DNA of 57,469 nt from Halorubrum halophilum. GTDB taxonomy: Archaea; Halobacteriota; Halobacteria; Halobacteriales; Haloferacaceae. The first letter of the stretch is position 1. The number at the start of each line of letters is the position of its first letter. Where the stretch lies: assembly GCF_000739595.1 (NCBI RefSeq), contig NZ_BBJP01000008.1:1-57469 (forward strand), given 5' to 3'. The translations under genes and the position numbers were made by a program. The notes under the pieces were generated by a model. It made no database searches and was not told the DNA's origin. It saw only the letters and a program-made list of their open reading frames with translations. Shown here piece after piece: positions 26,625 through 35,647 of the stretch.

Positions 26625-28649
26625 TCACTTTCCGCAACGCTCGGCCCCGGCTGATTCGTCCCCGTTTCGCCTCTCTGGGCGGTCCCTCTCCGCTGATGGT
26701 AACGCGACCGACACGGTCGTGGCCCCGTGTCGGAGAAGCGGATCAGCCACGTTCGCCGGGAGGTAGACGGCCCCACAGCGAATGCCGTCGTCGAGCTGTA
26801 CCCTCGTTCGAACGGCGGTGCCGTCGCTCGAAACGTCGACAGTTGCGCCGGGATCGACGCCGAGCTCCCTCGCGTCGGTGGGATTGATACGAAGCGTCGG
26901 ATCGCCCGAAGACGCGTCGTCGTGAAATTCGCTCATGCGTCCCCCCGTCACTAACCAGAAGCCGTCGTCGGATCCGGGAGAGATGAGCGGCTGTGCCGAG
27001 CCGAACCGAGCGCGACTGTCGGCGGTCTCGAACTCGTCCCGGTACAACACGTCTCCGCAATCCACGGGCCACTGACTGCCCTCGCGTCCGATCTCGTCGT
27101 ACGACATTCCCACGTGAGTCGGCGCCACGCGGCTCAGCTCGTCGAACACGTCCGCGACGCTCGCGTAGTCGAATTCGTCTGGACGGTCAGTTACTCTGGC
27201 TCCGATATCGCTCAGTATTTCGAAGTCCGAGCGTGCCCGTTCCGGCGGTGTCTGCACCTGCTGCAGCCTCTGAACGCGGCGCTCAAGGTTGGTAACGGTG
27301 CCCTCCTTCTCCGCACCAGTCATAGCCGGGAGGACGACATCGGCGTGCTGCGTCGTCTCGTTCGACATGACGTCGACGACGACCAGCGTGTCGAGCGCAT
27401 CCAGCTGCTGTCGAACCCAGTCCGGATCGCGCTTGGAGATCGCGGGGTTTTCGCCGACCGCGAGCGCGCCGCGAATTCCGTCCCCGAACGACGTGAGCAT
27501 GTCCTTCGCGTGTGTTCCGGGATCCGAGGGCGGGGTAGTCCCCCATTCGGCAGCGACTCGCGCTCGGGCCGCCGAGTCGGTCACCGGCTGATGTCCGGGA
27601 AGTTTATCGGGGACGCAACCGGCGTCCGTCGCCCCCTGTTCGTTGGCGAGCCCGCGAAGGATGTAGAGGCCGGTTCCCGAACGGCCGACGTTTCCGGTCA
27701 ACAGCAGGAGATTGAGGAGCGCCGCCGAGGCGTTCGCGTCGCCCGGCGAGCCCTCGATTCCCGTTCCGACGAGTCCCGCGACGCGGTTGGCGTCCGCGAT
27801 CAGATCCGCCACTCGCTCTACGGACGTCTCCTCGACCCCCGCGGCAAGGAGCGTTTCGTCGGACGCGATGTCGCCGAGAGACGCCGCGAACCCCTCGTAC
27901 CCGCTGGTTCGTTCGTCGACGAACGTCCGATCGACGCCGCGCTCGTCTGCGTGTATTCGGGCGCTCAGGAGGTCGAACAGGAGCGCGTCCGTCCCCGGAC
28001 GCGGCTTCACGTGGATATCGGCGAGGCGCGTCGTCCGGTTCCCCGCCGGGTCGACGTGGACGAGCGTGGTGCCGTCGTTGACGGCGGGGCGAATGAAGCT
28101 ATTGAACGCGATCGGCTGGCGTTCCGCGGGGTTGGCACCCGCGACGACGATCACGTCCGCGTCCGGCAGGCTCGAAAGGCTGTTCGTCGTCGCCGGCCAC
28201 CCGACCCGCTCGGAGAGCGCACGAGCGGTCGATACGTGACAGAGTCGGGATCGGTTGTCAACGTTGTTCGTCCCGAGGATTCGGGCAAGTTTCTGGAGGA
28301 GGTAGTTCTCCTCGTTCGTCGAGTGGGGGGCGCCGAGAAACGCCAGCGCGTCGGGGCCGCCGCTCGCCAGTATCTCCCGAAACGACTCGACGACGCGATC
28401 GTACGCGGTCGCCCACGACACCGGCGTCAGCTCTCCGCCGCGGCGGACGAGCGGGCGTTCGAGGCGATTTTCCGGTGACTCGAACGCCCGTACTCCCTTC
28501 TGGCAGAGCCGGCCGTTCGGGTTCGCGGGACCGGCGACGCCGCGCGCTCGCGGCGGATCGCCCGGCTCCAGCCGGCAGCCGACCCCACAGAGAGAACACA
28601 CCGTTTCCGACCCCGTCGGCGACCGATCTCTCGCGTCGTCGCCCGTCAC
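26625..28649 (-). CDS. Second molybdopterin oxidoreductase (FdhA/nitrate reductase-like)
   Basis: This is a 674-residue protein from GTG 28649, overlapping the DUF1641 gene (GTGA). The N-terminal 4Fe-4S site uses Cys18, 21, 25 and 49 (CSLCGVGC and RLCQKG). The molybdenum-site motif is RLCHVSTA with candidate ligand Cys137 and His138, the CH pair seen in formate dehydrogenases. It has Molybdopterin and Molydop_binding domains and is about 85 residues shorter than FdhA. It could be a second catalytic subunit of a formate dehydrogenase complex, or an assimilatory oxidoreductase. Being last in the operon it is probably co-expressed with FdhA. Confidence 0.82.
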   Translation of the reverse strand: MTGDDARDRSPTGSETVCSLCGVGCRLEPGDPPRARGVAGPANPNGRLCQKGVRAFESPENRLERPLVRRGGELTPVSWATAYDRVVESFREILASGGPDALAFLGAPHSTNEENYLLQKLARILGTNNVDNRSRLCHVSTARALSERVGWPATTNSLSSLPDADVIVVAGANPAERQPIAFNSFIRPAVNDGTTLVHVDPAGNRTTRLADIHVKPRPGTDALLFDLLSARIHADERGVDRTFVDERTSGYEGFAASLGDIASDETLLAAGVEETSVERVADLIADANRVAGLVGTGIEGSPGDANASAALLNLLLLTGNVGRSGTGLYILRGLANEQGATDAGCVPDKLPGHQPVTDSAARARVAAEWGTTPPSDPGTHAKDMLTSFGDGIRGALAVGENPAISKRDPDWVRQQLDALDTLVVVDVMSNETTQHADVVLPAMTGAEKEGTVTNLERRVQRLQQVQTPPERARSDFEILSDIGARVTDRPDEFDYASVADVFDELSRVAPTHVGMSYDEIGREGSQWPVDCGDVLYRDEFETADSRARFGSAQPLISPGSDDGFWLVTGGRMSEFHDDASSGDPTLRINPTDARELGVDPGATVDVSSDGTAVRTRVQLDDGIRCGAVYLPANVADPLLRHGATTVSVALPSAERDRPERRNGDESAGAERCGK

Positions 28650-29383
28650 CGCTCTCTGATCCGGCGGCCCTGCGCTTTGAGCAGAGCGAGGAGGTAGCCG
28701 AGGCCGGCGCGGGCGTCACGGCTCCTGAGCCCGCCGAGCATGCCGAGAATGCCGACCGGCTTCGACTCGCGCTGCGCCTCGCCGACGCTCGCGAGGAATG
28801 CGTTCATCCCCCGAGCGGCGTCATCGTCCACCTCGAGGTCGGAGAACGTCTGCGCGAGGCCGACGAGGTTCTCGAGCTGTCCCTCCCGCTGGAGGTCCAA
28901 GACGAGGTCGAGCGCCTCGACGAGTTCGGTGCCGCTCTCTTCAAGCATCGTTGACAGCTCTTCAAGCTCTTCGGCGGACAGCGACTCGGTGAACGCCGTC
29001 GTGAGCTCCACCAGATCGTCAAGGTGTCCCTCCCGTTCGAGTTCGAGAACGGTGTCGAGCGACGCCGACAGGTCGTCGGCGTTCTCGCCGAGGTCGGTCG
29101 CCAGATCCGCCGCCCCGTCGGTCGAGAGCCCGTCCGCCGCCTGTACGAGGTTCGCGGCCGAGCCGGTGAGATGTTCGAGCTCTTCCTCGTCGGCGCTGGC
29201 GGCGACGATGATCGCCGTCGTGAGCGCGTCCTCCAGCTCGTCGCTCCTCTCGACCGCCTCCGCGAGCGCCGCTCCGTGGTCGTCGAGCGCCGCTCGGAGC
29301 GCCGCCTCCCCGTCGCCGTTCGTGCGCCGCTTGCTCGCGGCGTTCGTCGCCGTCTCCGGGTAGGAATCCTGTGGCTGCGCCAT
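28646..29383 (-). CDS. DUF1641 protein, formate dehydrogenase-associated
   Basis: This is a 245-residue, strongly acidic helical protein. Repeated Leu/Glu/Asp-rich helices (LDTVLELEREGHLDDLVELTTAF and LDLVLDLQREGQLENLVGLAQTF) form two similar units, and the C-terminus (SKPVGILGMLGGLRSRDARAGLGYLLALL) is the recognisable DUF1641 part. DUF1641 genes commonly sit with formate dehydrogenase genes in archaea and bacteria; the biochemical role is unknown. The gene is 1 nt after fdhA and overlaps the next gene by 4 bp, so it is inside the operon. Confidence 0.85.
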   Translation of the reverse strand: MAQPQDSYPETATNAASKRRTNGDGEAALRAALDDHGAALAEAVERSDELEDALTTAIIVAASADEEELEHLTGSAANLVQAADGLSTDGAADLATDLGENADDLSASLDTVLELEREGHLDDLVELTTAFTESLSAEELEELSTMLEESGTELVEALDLVLDLQREGQLENLVGLAQTFSDLEVDDDAARGMNAFLASVGEAQRESKPVGILGMLGGLRSRDARAGLGYLLALLKAQGRRIRER

Positions 29384-29384
29384 C

Positions 29385-31661
29385 TCAGTCGTCCCCCGTT
29401 GCTTCCGCGTCCGTCACCTGAACCGATTCCGCCTCACCCTCGTAGGGACCGATGCGAACGGCGGACACCTTGAACTCGGGCGTCGCCGCGGCCGGGTCGA
29501 GGTGTTCCTCGTCGGTGAGTCGGTTAACCGCGCTCTCGGCGAAGTGGATCGGGACGAAGACGTTGTCGGGGCCGACGCGGTCCGTCACCTGCGCCGGCAC
29601 GACGATCTCCCCGCGGCGCGACTCCACCTTGACCATGTCTCCGCTTTCGATCCCGTGATTCGCAGCCGTCTGCGGGTGGATCTCGATGAAGTCGCTCGGC
29701 GTGTACTGCATGATCCCCTCCTCACGGTGGGTCATCGTCCCGGTGTGGTACTGGTAGAGCACCCGCCCGGTCGTGAGGGTGAACGGGTACTGGTCGTCGG
29801 GCGTCTCCGCGGGTTCGCTGTACCCGACCCCCTGGAGGTTCGCTTTCCCGTTCTCCGTGTTGAACTCCTCGGCGTATAACCGCTCGGTGCCGGGATGGTC
29901 CTCGTCCCAGCACGGCCACTGGAGCCCGCCTTCTTCTTCGACGCGCTCGTGGCTGACACCGCCGTACAGCGGCGTCAACGAGTTCACCTCCTCCATGATC
30001 TCCGCCGTGTCGTCGTAGTCCCAGTCGCGGCCCATCCGGTTGGCGAGATCCTGGAGGATCTTCCAGTCTGGACGGGAGTCTCCCTTCGGCTCCATCACCT
30101 CGTTGACCATCTGGACGGTCCGGTCGGTGTTGGTGAACGTGCCGGTCTTCTCGACGAACGAGCACGCGGGGAGCACGACGTCCGCGTACTGGGCGGTCTC
30201 GTTGACGAAGAGATCCTGTACGACGAGGAACTCCAGGTCCTCGAGGACCGCCTCGGCGTGGTTGACGCCGGGCTCCGAGAGCGCGGCGTTCTCGCCGATG
30301 ATGTACATCCCGCGGATGTCGTCGTCGTCGGCCGCGAGGAACATCTGCGTCGTGTAGTAGCCGTACTCCGGCGAGATATCGCAGTCCCAGGCGTCCTCGA
30401 ACTTCGCGCGGATCTCGTCGTCGGCGATGTCCTGATAGCCGGGGAAGTTGTCTGGCAGCGGGCCCATGTCGCCACCGCCGCCCTGGACGTTGTTCTGTCC
30501 GCGGAACGGCGACACGCCCGTCCCCGGCTTGCCGAGGTTTCCGGTGATCGCCGCGAGGTTGGCCATCGCCAACACGTTCTCGGTCCCGTGGGAGTGTTCC
30601 GTAAGTCCGAGCGTCCAGCCGAAGACGCACCGGTCGGCGTCGGCGATGGTCTCGGCCGCCGAGACGATCTCGTCGTGGGGAATCCCCGTCACCTCCTCGA
30701 CGCGCTCGGGCGTGAACTCTTGGACCGACTCTTTCACGTCCTCGAACCCGGTCGTCCGCTCCTCGACGAACGCCTCGTCGTAGAGGTCGTTATTGATGAT
30801 GTGTCGCGTGATCGCGTTGATCCAGACCGCGTCGTATCCCGGGTTGACCTGACTGTACTGGGTCGCGTACTCGGCGATCTGGATCTCTCGCGGGTCGAAG
30901 ACGAGGAGGTCGGCGCCGTCCCGAACGTTCTGTTTGATCCGCGTCGCGAGCACCGGATGTGCCTCGGTGGTGTTCGATCCCGTGAGCAGGATACAGTCGG
31001 CGATCTCGAGGTCGTCGGTGCTGATCGAGGCCGCGCCGTAGCCGTACGTCTTGGCGAGGCCGGCGACAGTCGAAGAGTGACAGAGTCGATTGCAGTTGTC
31101 GACGCTGTTAGTGCCGAGCACCTGCCGGGCGAACTTCCCCATCAGGTAGTTCTCCTCGTTCGTCGCCTTCGACGAGGCGATCACCGACAGCGCTTCACCG
31201 CCGTGCTCCTCTTTGATCGAACCGAGGCCCTCCGCGACGCGTGTGAGCGCCTCGTCCCACGTCGCCTCGCGGAACTCCCCGTTTTCGTCTCGGACGAGCG
31301 GCGCCGTCAGCCGGTCGTCGGAGTTGATGAAGTCGTAGCCGAACTTCCCCTTCACACAGGTCGAAATGCCGTTGACCGGCGCGTCCTCTTCGGCGGTCGG
31401 TCGTGCGGCGAGGATCTCCTCGCCGTCCGAGTAGAGGTCGAACCGACACCCGACCGCGCAGTAGCCGCAGGTGGTGTCGGCGACGTTGAGCTCTTCCAGC
31501 CGCTTGTCGCCGATCGACTGGGCGATCTCGAACAGTTTCCCCTCCGACAGCGTCTCCGCGGCCACCCCCTCGGCGACGTGTTCGACGTTCTGTAACGCCT
31601 CCCGTTTCGCTTCCTGCATGTAGCCCGCGACGCCGTCGAGCTCGTCGTCGCTCACGGCCAT
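29385..31661 (-). CDS. fdhA: Formate dehydrogenase catalytic subunit
   Basis: This is a 758-residue member of the bis-MGD (DMSO reductase) family. An N-terminal extension (1-60) is followed by the 4Fe-4S site Cys65, 68, 72 and 102 (CGYCAVGC and TCVKGK). The active site NRLCHSSTVAGL has ligand Cys194 (Cys rather than Sec) and His195. Further motifs are TEAHPV, the GQNNVQGGGGDMG loop and the C-terminal Molydop_binding domain. It oxidises formate to CO2 using Mo or W. It overlaps the NuoG-like gene by 10 bp. A Tat signal is absent, so the enzyme is cytoplasmic. Confidence 0.92.
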   Translation of the reverse strand: MAVSDDELDGVAGYMQEAKREALQNVEHVAEGVAAETLSEGKLFEIAQSIGDKRLEELNVADTTCGYCAVGCRFDLYSDGEEILAARPTAEEDAPVNGISTCVKGKFGYDFINSDDRLTAPLVRDENGEFREATWDEALTRVAEGLGSIKEEHGGEALSVIASSKATNEENYLMGKFARQVLGTNSVDNCNRLCHSSTVAGLAKTYGYGAASISTDDLEIADCILLTGSNTTEAHPVLATRIKQNVRDGADLLVFDPREIQIAEYATQYSQVNPGYDAVWINAITRHIINNDLYDEAFVEERTTGFEDVKESVQEFTPERVEEVTGIPHDEIVSAAETIADADRCVFGWTLGLTEHSHGTENVLAMANLAAITGNLGKPGTGVSPFRGQNNVQGGGGDMGPLPDNFPGYQDIADDEIRAKFEDAWDCDISPEYGYYTTQMFLAADDDDIRGMYIIGENAALSEPGVNHAEAVLEDLEFLVVQDLFVNETAQYADVVLPACSFVEKTGTFTNTDRTVQMVNEVMEPKGDSRPDWKILQDLANRMGRDWDYDDTAEIMEEVNSLTPLYGGVSHERVEEEGGLQWPCWDEDHPGTERLYAEEFNTENGKANLQGVGYSEPAETPDDQYPFTLTTGRVLYQYHTGTMTHREEGIMQYTPSDFIEIHPQTAANHGIESGDMVKVESRRGEIVVPAQVTDRVGPDNVFVPIHFAESAVNRLTDEEHLDPAAATPEFKVSAVRIGPYEGEAESVQVTDAEATGDD

Positions 31662-32641
31662 TCACCCCCGCGCTCGGAGGCGTCTCCCCAGTCGTCGCCG
31701 TCCGCATGGCTCGTTTCGGTCTCGGTCTTCGTACCGGCCGATCTGTCGCCGCCGTCCGTCAGCGAGCGCTCGTCGGAAGAGTCCTCCGTCCGCTTTTTGG
31801 GTGTCATCGGTCCTTTCGTCTTCCCCGTGTTCTCGTGTGTCTTTCCGACGCTGTTCGTCTGTGTGAATCCCGGAAGCGGGATCGTCGTCGCGTCCTCGAT
31901 CCCCTTTTCCACGAGCGACCCCGTGGGGCAGACGGTCGCACAGTGCCCGCAGGAGACGCACGTCGAGTCTTCCATCGTCTCCGCGTCGCTCTGGAAACCG
32001 ATACGCGTGTCTTGACCGGAGCCCTCCATCCGGAGCACGCCCTCAACCTGGACGTCGTTACAGGCCTCGACACACCTGTTACAGAGGATACACTTGTTGC
32101 GGTCGATTTGGATGAACGACGAGGAGTCGTCGATCGGTTCGTACTCGTCGCGGTCGTCGAGCACGCCGTACCGCGGCTCCTCGACCTCCGCGTCGATGGC
32201 GGCGTCTTGGAGCTCACACCGACCGTTCTTCCCGCAGGTCGTACACCGGAGGTTGTGGTCCGATAAGACCAGATCGAGGTTCACGTCTCGCGCCTGCGCG
32301 GCGTCGGTCGCGTCGGTTCGGACCGTCATCCCGTCCTCGGCCGGGAAGCTACAGGCCGGGACGACGCCGTGCTCGTCGGTCTCGACCATACAGGTCCGGC
32401 ACTCGCTCCGAGGGCCGATCTCCTCCCGGCCGTAGTGACAGAGGGCGGGGACGGACTCGGCGGGCTCGATCGCCTCGACGGCGTCGATCAGCGTCGCGCC
32501 GGCCTCGACCGACACCTCGATCCCGTCGACTGTCACCGTCGCCGGCGCGTCACCCCCTACCGGCGGATCCGACGCCGTTCCCGGCGCGATTTCCTCTGTC
32601 AGTGGCGGTGCGTCGACTGCCTGCTGCTGTTCTGAACTCAT
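31652..32641 (-). CDS. NuoG-like Fe-S subunit of formate dehydrogenase
   Basis: This is a 329-residue protein from ATG 32641 (MSSEQQQ). Clusters in order: 2Fe-2S with Cys68, 81, 84 and 97; His129-Cys133-136-142 (DHNLRCTTCGKNGRC), the 4Fe-4S His motif of NuoG; then two ferredoxin 4Fe-4S clusters, Cys184/187/190/194 and Cys228/231/234/238. The C-terminal 75 residues are low-complexity charged. It would relay electrons from FdhA to the flavoprotein-like subunit, as in NAD-dependent formate dehydrogenases and hydrogenases. It follows the NuoF-like gene by 4 nt. Confidence 0.9.
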   Translation of the reverse strand: MSSEQQQAVDAPPLTEEIAPGTASDPPVGGDAPATVTVDGIEVSVEAGATLIDAVEAIEPAESVPALCHYGREEIGPRSECRTCMVETDEHGVVPACSFPAEDGMTVRTDATDAAQARDVNLDLVLSDHNLRCTTCGKNGRCELQDAAIDAEVEEPRYGVLDDRDEYEPIDDSSSFIQIDRNKCILCNRCVEACNDVQVEGVLRMEGSGQDTRIGFQSDAETMEDSTCVSCGHCATVCPTGSLVEKGIEDATTIPLPGFTQTNSVGKTHENTGKTKGPMTPKKRTEDSSDERSLTDGGDRSAGTKTETETSHADGDDWGDASERGGEWP

Positions 32642-32645
32642 TCTG

Positions 32646-34124
32646 TTAGGCCTCCAGTGGCTCAAGGCAGCTGCCGGCCGGACACCGGCCGTCGGCGTGC
32701 GCCTCGAATTCGGATTCGAACGCCGAAAGCGCGGTTCGGGTCGGCCGCCCGGCCTGGACCCCGAACGCGCAGATGCTCGACGTGGTCATCACGTCGATCA
32801 GTTCCTCGATCGCCTCCGGGTCGTATCCACCGTCGTACACGTCACGGAGCAGCCCGGCGAGCTGTGTCGTTCCCTCGCGACAAGGCACACAGCGGCCGCA
32901 GTTCTCGTCGGCGGCGAACTGCGCCCGCTGGCCGACGAACTCGACCAGACACCGATCGTCGGCCAACACGCGGACGACGCCCTCCGATCCTAGGTCGTTG
33001 GCCGCCAGCGCGTCCGGCTTCACGCCGACGGTCAGGTCGTCCGTCACGCCGCCGAACCGTCCGCCGACCGACGCCGCCTTGAACGCTCCCGTCATCTCGG
33101 CCGCGTCGACGACCGTCTCCAGCGTCTCGGAGGCCGGTACTTCGACCGTTACGGGGTCCGCGACGTCTCCCGTAACGGTCATCACTCGCGTTCCCGCGGG
33201 CTCCCCCTCCCGAAGCGCCACGGAGAGATGCGCGAGCGTTCGGGGGGTGTGAACGAGGGTCGGCCGGCCGTGGAGGCCGACCGCGTCGAGGTCTGGCGGG
33301 CGGATCCGGGCCTCCAGCCGGTGGTTCCCTTCGAGGGATTCGATCGCCATCGACGGCTCGGCCGCCCGATACTCAGCGGGACCGGTCTCGACGTCGACGG
33401 TGATCGGCGAGTCCGGGTAGTTCGCCGCCGCGTCCCGCACCGTCTGAACGGCGCGCTCGTCGTCGGCGGACGCGTACACGATGACCCGTTCGGCGCCCAC
33501 GGCGTCGGCGAGAGCCACGGCCCCGTCCAACGCCTCGAACGGCGCGCTCTCGAGTAAAAGCGTATCCGCGGCGTTCCCATGCGCGTTCACCACGACGACC
33601 GGGTCGCCCGCGGCGCTCCGGACGGACTCCCACGTGTCGGCGAGCGGCGCGTCGTGACAGAGGTCTCTCCATCCCCGCCCGTCGAGCGTCCCTCCAAGAT
33701 CGATCACGGCGTCCGGGTCCGGATCGACGAACCCGCCCACCGCCTCGTGGTCTGCCGGGTCCGTCGGCCGACGCCATCCACAGCCATCGAGGATCTCGCG
33801 TACACCGGTTCGTAACCCGGATAACTCCGGAGTCGGAAACGTCGTCTGGCCCGGCCCGTGATCGACGACAGCGTCAGGATCGGCTGCCGTCACGTCACCC
33901 GTCTCCTCGAACGCCCGTACGATCGCTTCGATCCGCTCGAGTGAACACCCCGTATGGAACCCCGTCTGACCGTCGAGCGTGACCATGACGAGCGGCTCCG
34001 CCGATACCACTCCAGTGGATCCGACCGCTACAACCGGTGTCTCGCCACCTGAAACCGATTCAGGGACTCGTTGTCGTCCGGAAATCCGGATCACTGGGCC
34101 ATCATCAGGTGAGTGTATTGTCAT
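32646..34124 (-). CDS. NuoF-like subunit with eroded NADH/FMN motifs
   Basis: This is a 492-residue protein resembling the NuoF/HoxF 51-kDa subunit. The C-terminal 4Fe-4S site (Cys409, 412, 415, 452; NCGRCVPCREGTTQL and SSICAFG) is conserved, as is the SLBB-like part. But the N-terminal glycine-rich NADH/FMN loop (GLRGRGGAGFP in canonical proteins) appears only as GGTLDGRGWRD, and the GEETALLNS-type motif reads AAEPSMAIESLEG. So NAD binding may be lost or altered. It is first in the Fdh operon and transcribed away from the OFA transporter. Its electron acceptor is uncertain. Confidence 0.8.
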   Translation of the reverse strand: MTIHSPDDGPVIRISGRQRVPESVSGGETPVVAVGSTGVVSAEPLVMVTLDGQTGFHTGCSLERIEAIVRAFEETGDVTAADPDAVVDHGPGQTTFPTPELSGLRTGVREILDGCGWRRPTDPADHEAVGGFVDPDPDAVIDLGGTLDGRGWRDLCHDAPLADTWESVRSAAGDPVVVVNAHGNAADTLLLESAPFEALDGAVALADAVGAERVIVYASADDERAVQTVRDAAANYPDSPITVDVETGPAEYRAAEPSMAIESLEGNHRLEARIRPPDLDAVGLHGRPTLVHTPRTLAHLSVALREGEPAGTRVMTVTGDVADPVTVEVPASETLETVVDAAEMTGAFKAASVGGRFGGVTDDLTVGVKPDALAANDLGSEGVVRVLADDRCLVEFVGQRAQFAADENCGRCVPCREGTTQLAGLLRDVYDGGYDPEAIEELIDVMTTSSICAFGVQAGRPTRTALSAFESEFEAHADGRCPAGSCLEPLEA

Positions 34125-34220
34125 TTGGTACCGTCTCTTAGGAGGATCAGACTACAATATCATAAATGATCGGGGCGTTTGAGTGTTAGTTAATTGAATC
34201 CGGTTAACAAAACCGTCAAA

Positions 34221-34230
34221 GAATATAAAA
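34221..34230 (+). promoter_or_regulatory. TATA-like box upstream of OFA transporter
   Basis: GAATATAAAA lies in the AT-rich spacer (34125-34294) between the divergent Fdh operon and the transporter gene. The distance to the chosen ATG (34295) allows a leader of about 45 nt. A second AT-rich box, ATTATAAT, lies closer (34275-34282). Confidence 0.35.
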
Positions 34231-34294
34231 CCTATGGAATAAGCAATTGGATACTCTATACATATCATTAAATCATTATAATCTTCCTTGGTTG

Positions 34295-35584
34295 ATGATG
34301 TCTACCGCAAACGCTGACAAGAACCGCTGGTTGATCGCAGTTTCGGCCGTTGCGATCCACCTGTCCATCGGAAGCATCTACGCGTACAGCATCTATCAAA
34401 TACCGCTGAACGAAACGCTCGGCTGGGAGACCGGCAGCGTCACGCTGGCGTTCTCCATCGCGATTCTCGTTCTCGGTTTCACCGCCGCCTTCCTCGGAAA
34501 GTACGTCGAGAAGTACGGTCCGCGGGCGGCAGCCCTCTCTGCGGCCGTCTTGTACGGGATCGGTATGGTAGGGTCGGGGCTCAGCGTCCAGCTCGGAATC
34601 CTCCCTCTGTTTCTCGCCACATTCGGCGTCATCGGCGGCATGGGGCTCGGTATCGGCTACATTTCACCTATCGGAACTCTCGTCGAGTGGTTCCCCGATC
34701 GGCGGGGTATGGCGACGGGCCTCGCCGTGATGGGGTTCGGCGCCGGCGCCCTTCTGACGGGGCCGCTGGGTAACTATCTGATCCAGAACTTCAGCGTCGC
34801 GATGGCATTTTACGCCCTCGGCGCCCTCTACTTCGTCCTGATGTCGCTCGGGGCGAGCTACCTCGAGAAACCGCCGGACGGGTGGCTTCCCGAGGGGATG
34901 CAAGACGAGGAGGATGCCCAAGAAAAGGCCGAAAGCGCGCTTCCGGGGCTCGATAATCTCACCGCCGTGGAGGCGCGCACGACGGCGCGGTTCTGGATGG
35001 TCTGGCTCATCATCTTCATCAACGTCTCCGCGGGTATCATGCTGCTCGCGTTCGCGTCGCCGATGCTCCAACAGATCGCCGGCGCGACCGCCTCGACGGC
35101 CGCGTTCATAACGGGCTACATCGGCATCTTCAACGGCGGCGGCCGGATCTTCTGGGCGTCCCTGTCGGACTATATCGGTCGGACGACCACGTACGGGGCG
35201 TTCTTCGGCATCCAGATCGTCGCCTTCCTCGCGATGCCGCAGCTCGCGGGCGTCTGGATCCTAGCGGCCACGATGTTCCTCGTTATTACTTGTTACGGCG
35301 GCGGGTTCGCCTGTCTCCCCGCGTACCTCAGTGACCTGTTCGGAACCAAAGAAGTGAGCGCGATCCACGGGTACTCCCTCACGGCGTGGGGGATCGCCGG
35401 CGTCGCCGGCCCGCAGCTCGCGTCGTTCATCCTCGAGTCGACAGGGAACTACACGAACGCGCTGTACGTGATGAACGGCGCGCTCGTCGTGGGGCTGATC
35501 ACGGTGCTCGTGCTTCGGTGGCGGATTGGCAAGCTCCAAGATACCAGCAGCCTCGACACGGGCGCCGCGGCAACAACCGACTGA
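34295..35584 (+). CDS. MFS transporter, OFA (oxalate/formate antiporter) family
   Basis: This is a 429-residue protein with about 12 hydrophobic segments. I start it at ATG 34295 (MMSTANADKNRW), or 34298, because upstream residues are not family-like. OFA/MFS features include HLSIGSIYAYSIYQIPL in TM1, the LGKYVEKYGPR loop, GIGMVGSGL, LVEWFPDRRGMATG, and DLFGTKEVSAIHGY. A cytoplasmic acidic linker (EDAQEKAES) separates the halves. Position beside the formate dehydrogenase operon suggests formate or oxalate as substrate, but OFA members also carry other small carboxylates. Confidence 0.85.
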   Translation: MMSTANADKNRWLIAVSAVAIHLSIGSIYAYSIYQIPLNETLGWETGSVTLAFSIAILVLGFTAAFLGKYVEKYGPRAAALSAAVLYGIGMVGSGLSVQLGILPLFLATFGVIGGMGLGIGYISPIGTLVEWFPDRRGMATGLAVMGFGAGALLTGPLGNYLIQNFSVAMAFYALGALYFVLMSLGASYLEKPPDGWLPEGMQDEEDAQEKAESALPGLDNLTAVEARTTARFWMVWLIIFINVSAGIMLLAFASPMLQQIAGATASTAAFITGYIGIFNGGGRIFWASLSDYIGRTTTYGAFFGIQIVAFLAMPQLAGVWILAATMFLVITCYGGGFACLPAYLSDLFGTKEVSAIHGYSLTAWGIAGVAGPQLASFILESTGNYTNALYVMNGALVVGLITVLVLRWRIGKLQDTSSLDTGAAATTD

Positions 35585-35647
35585 TCGGTCGCACGGCGGA
35601 TTTCGATCGACCGCGAAGCGATTCTCCGTCTCGGGTAGACCCGCGAA

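Noticed and set aside
27114-28478. Long open frame antisense to the second molybdopterin oxidoreductase
   Set aside because: Same reason; the minus strand holds a complete Fe-S and Mo-site protein.
29895-31595. Long open frame antisense to fdhA (over 500 codons)
   Set aside because: It is an artefact of high GC third positions opposite a clear fdhA gene; the translation is Val/Arg/Asp/Leu-rich with no domain.
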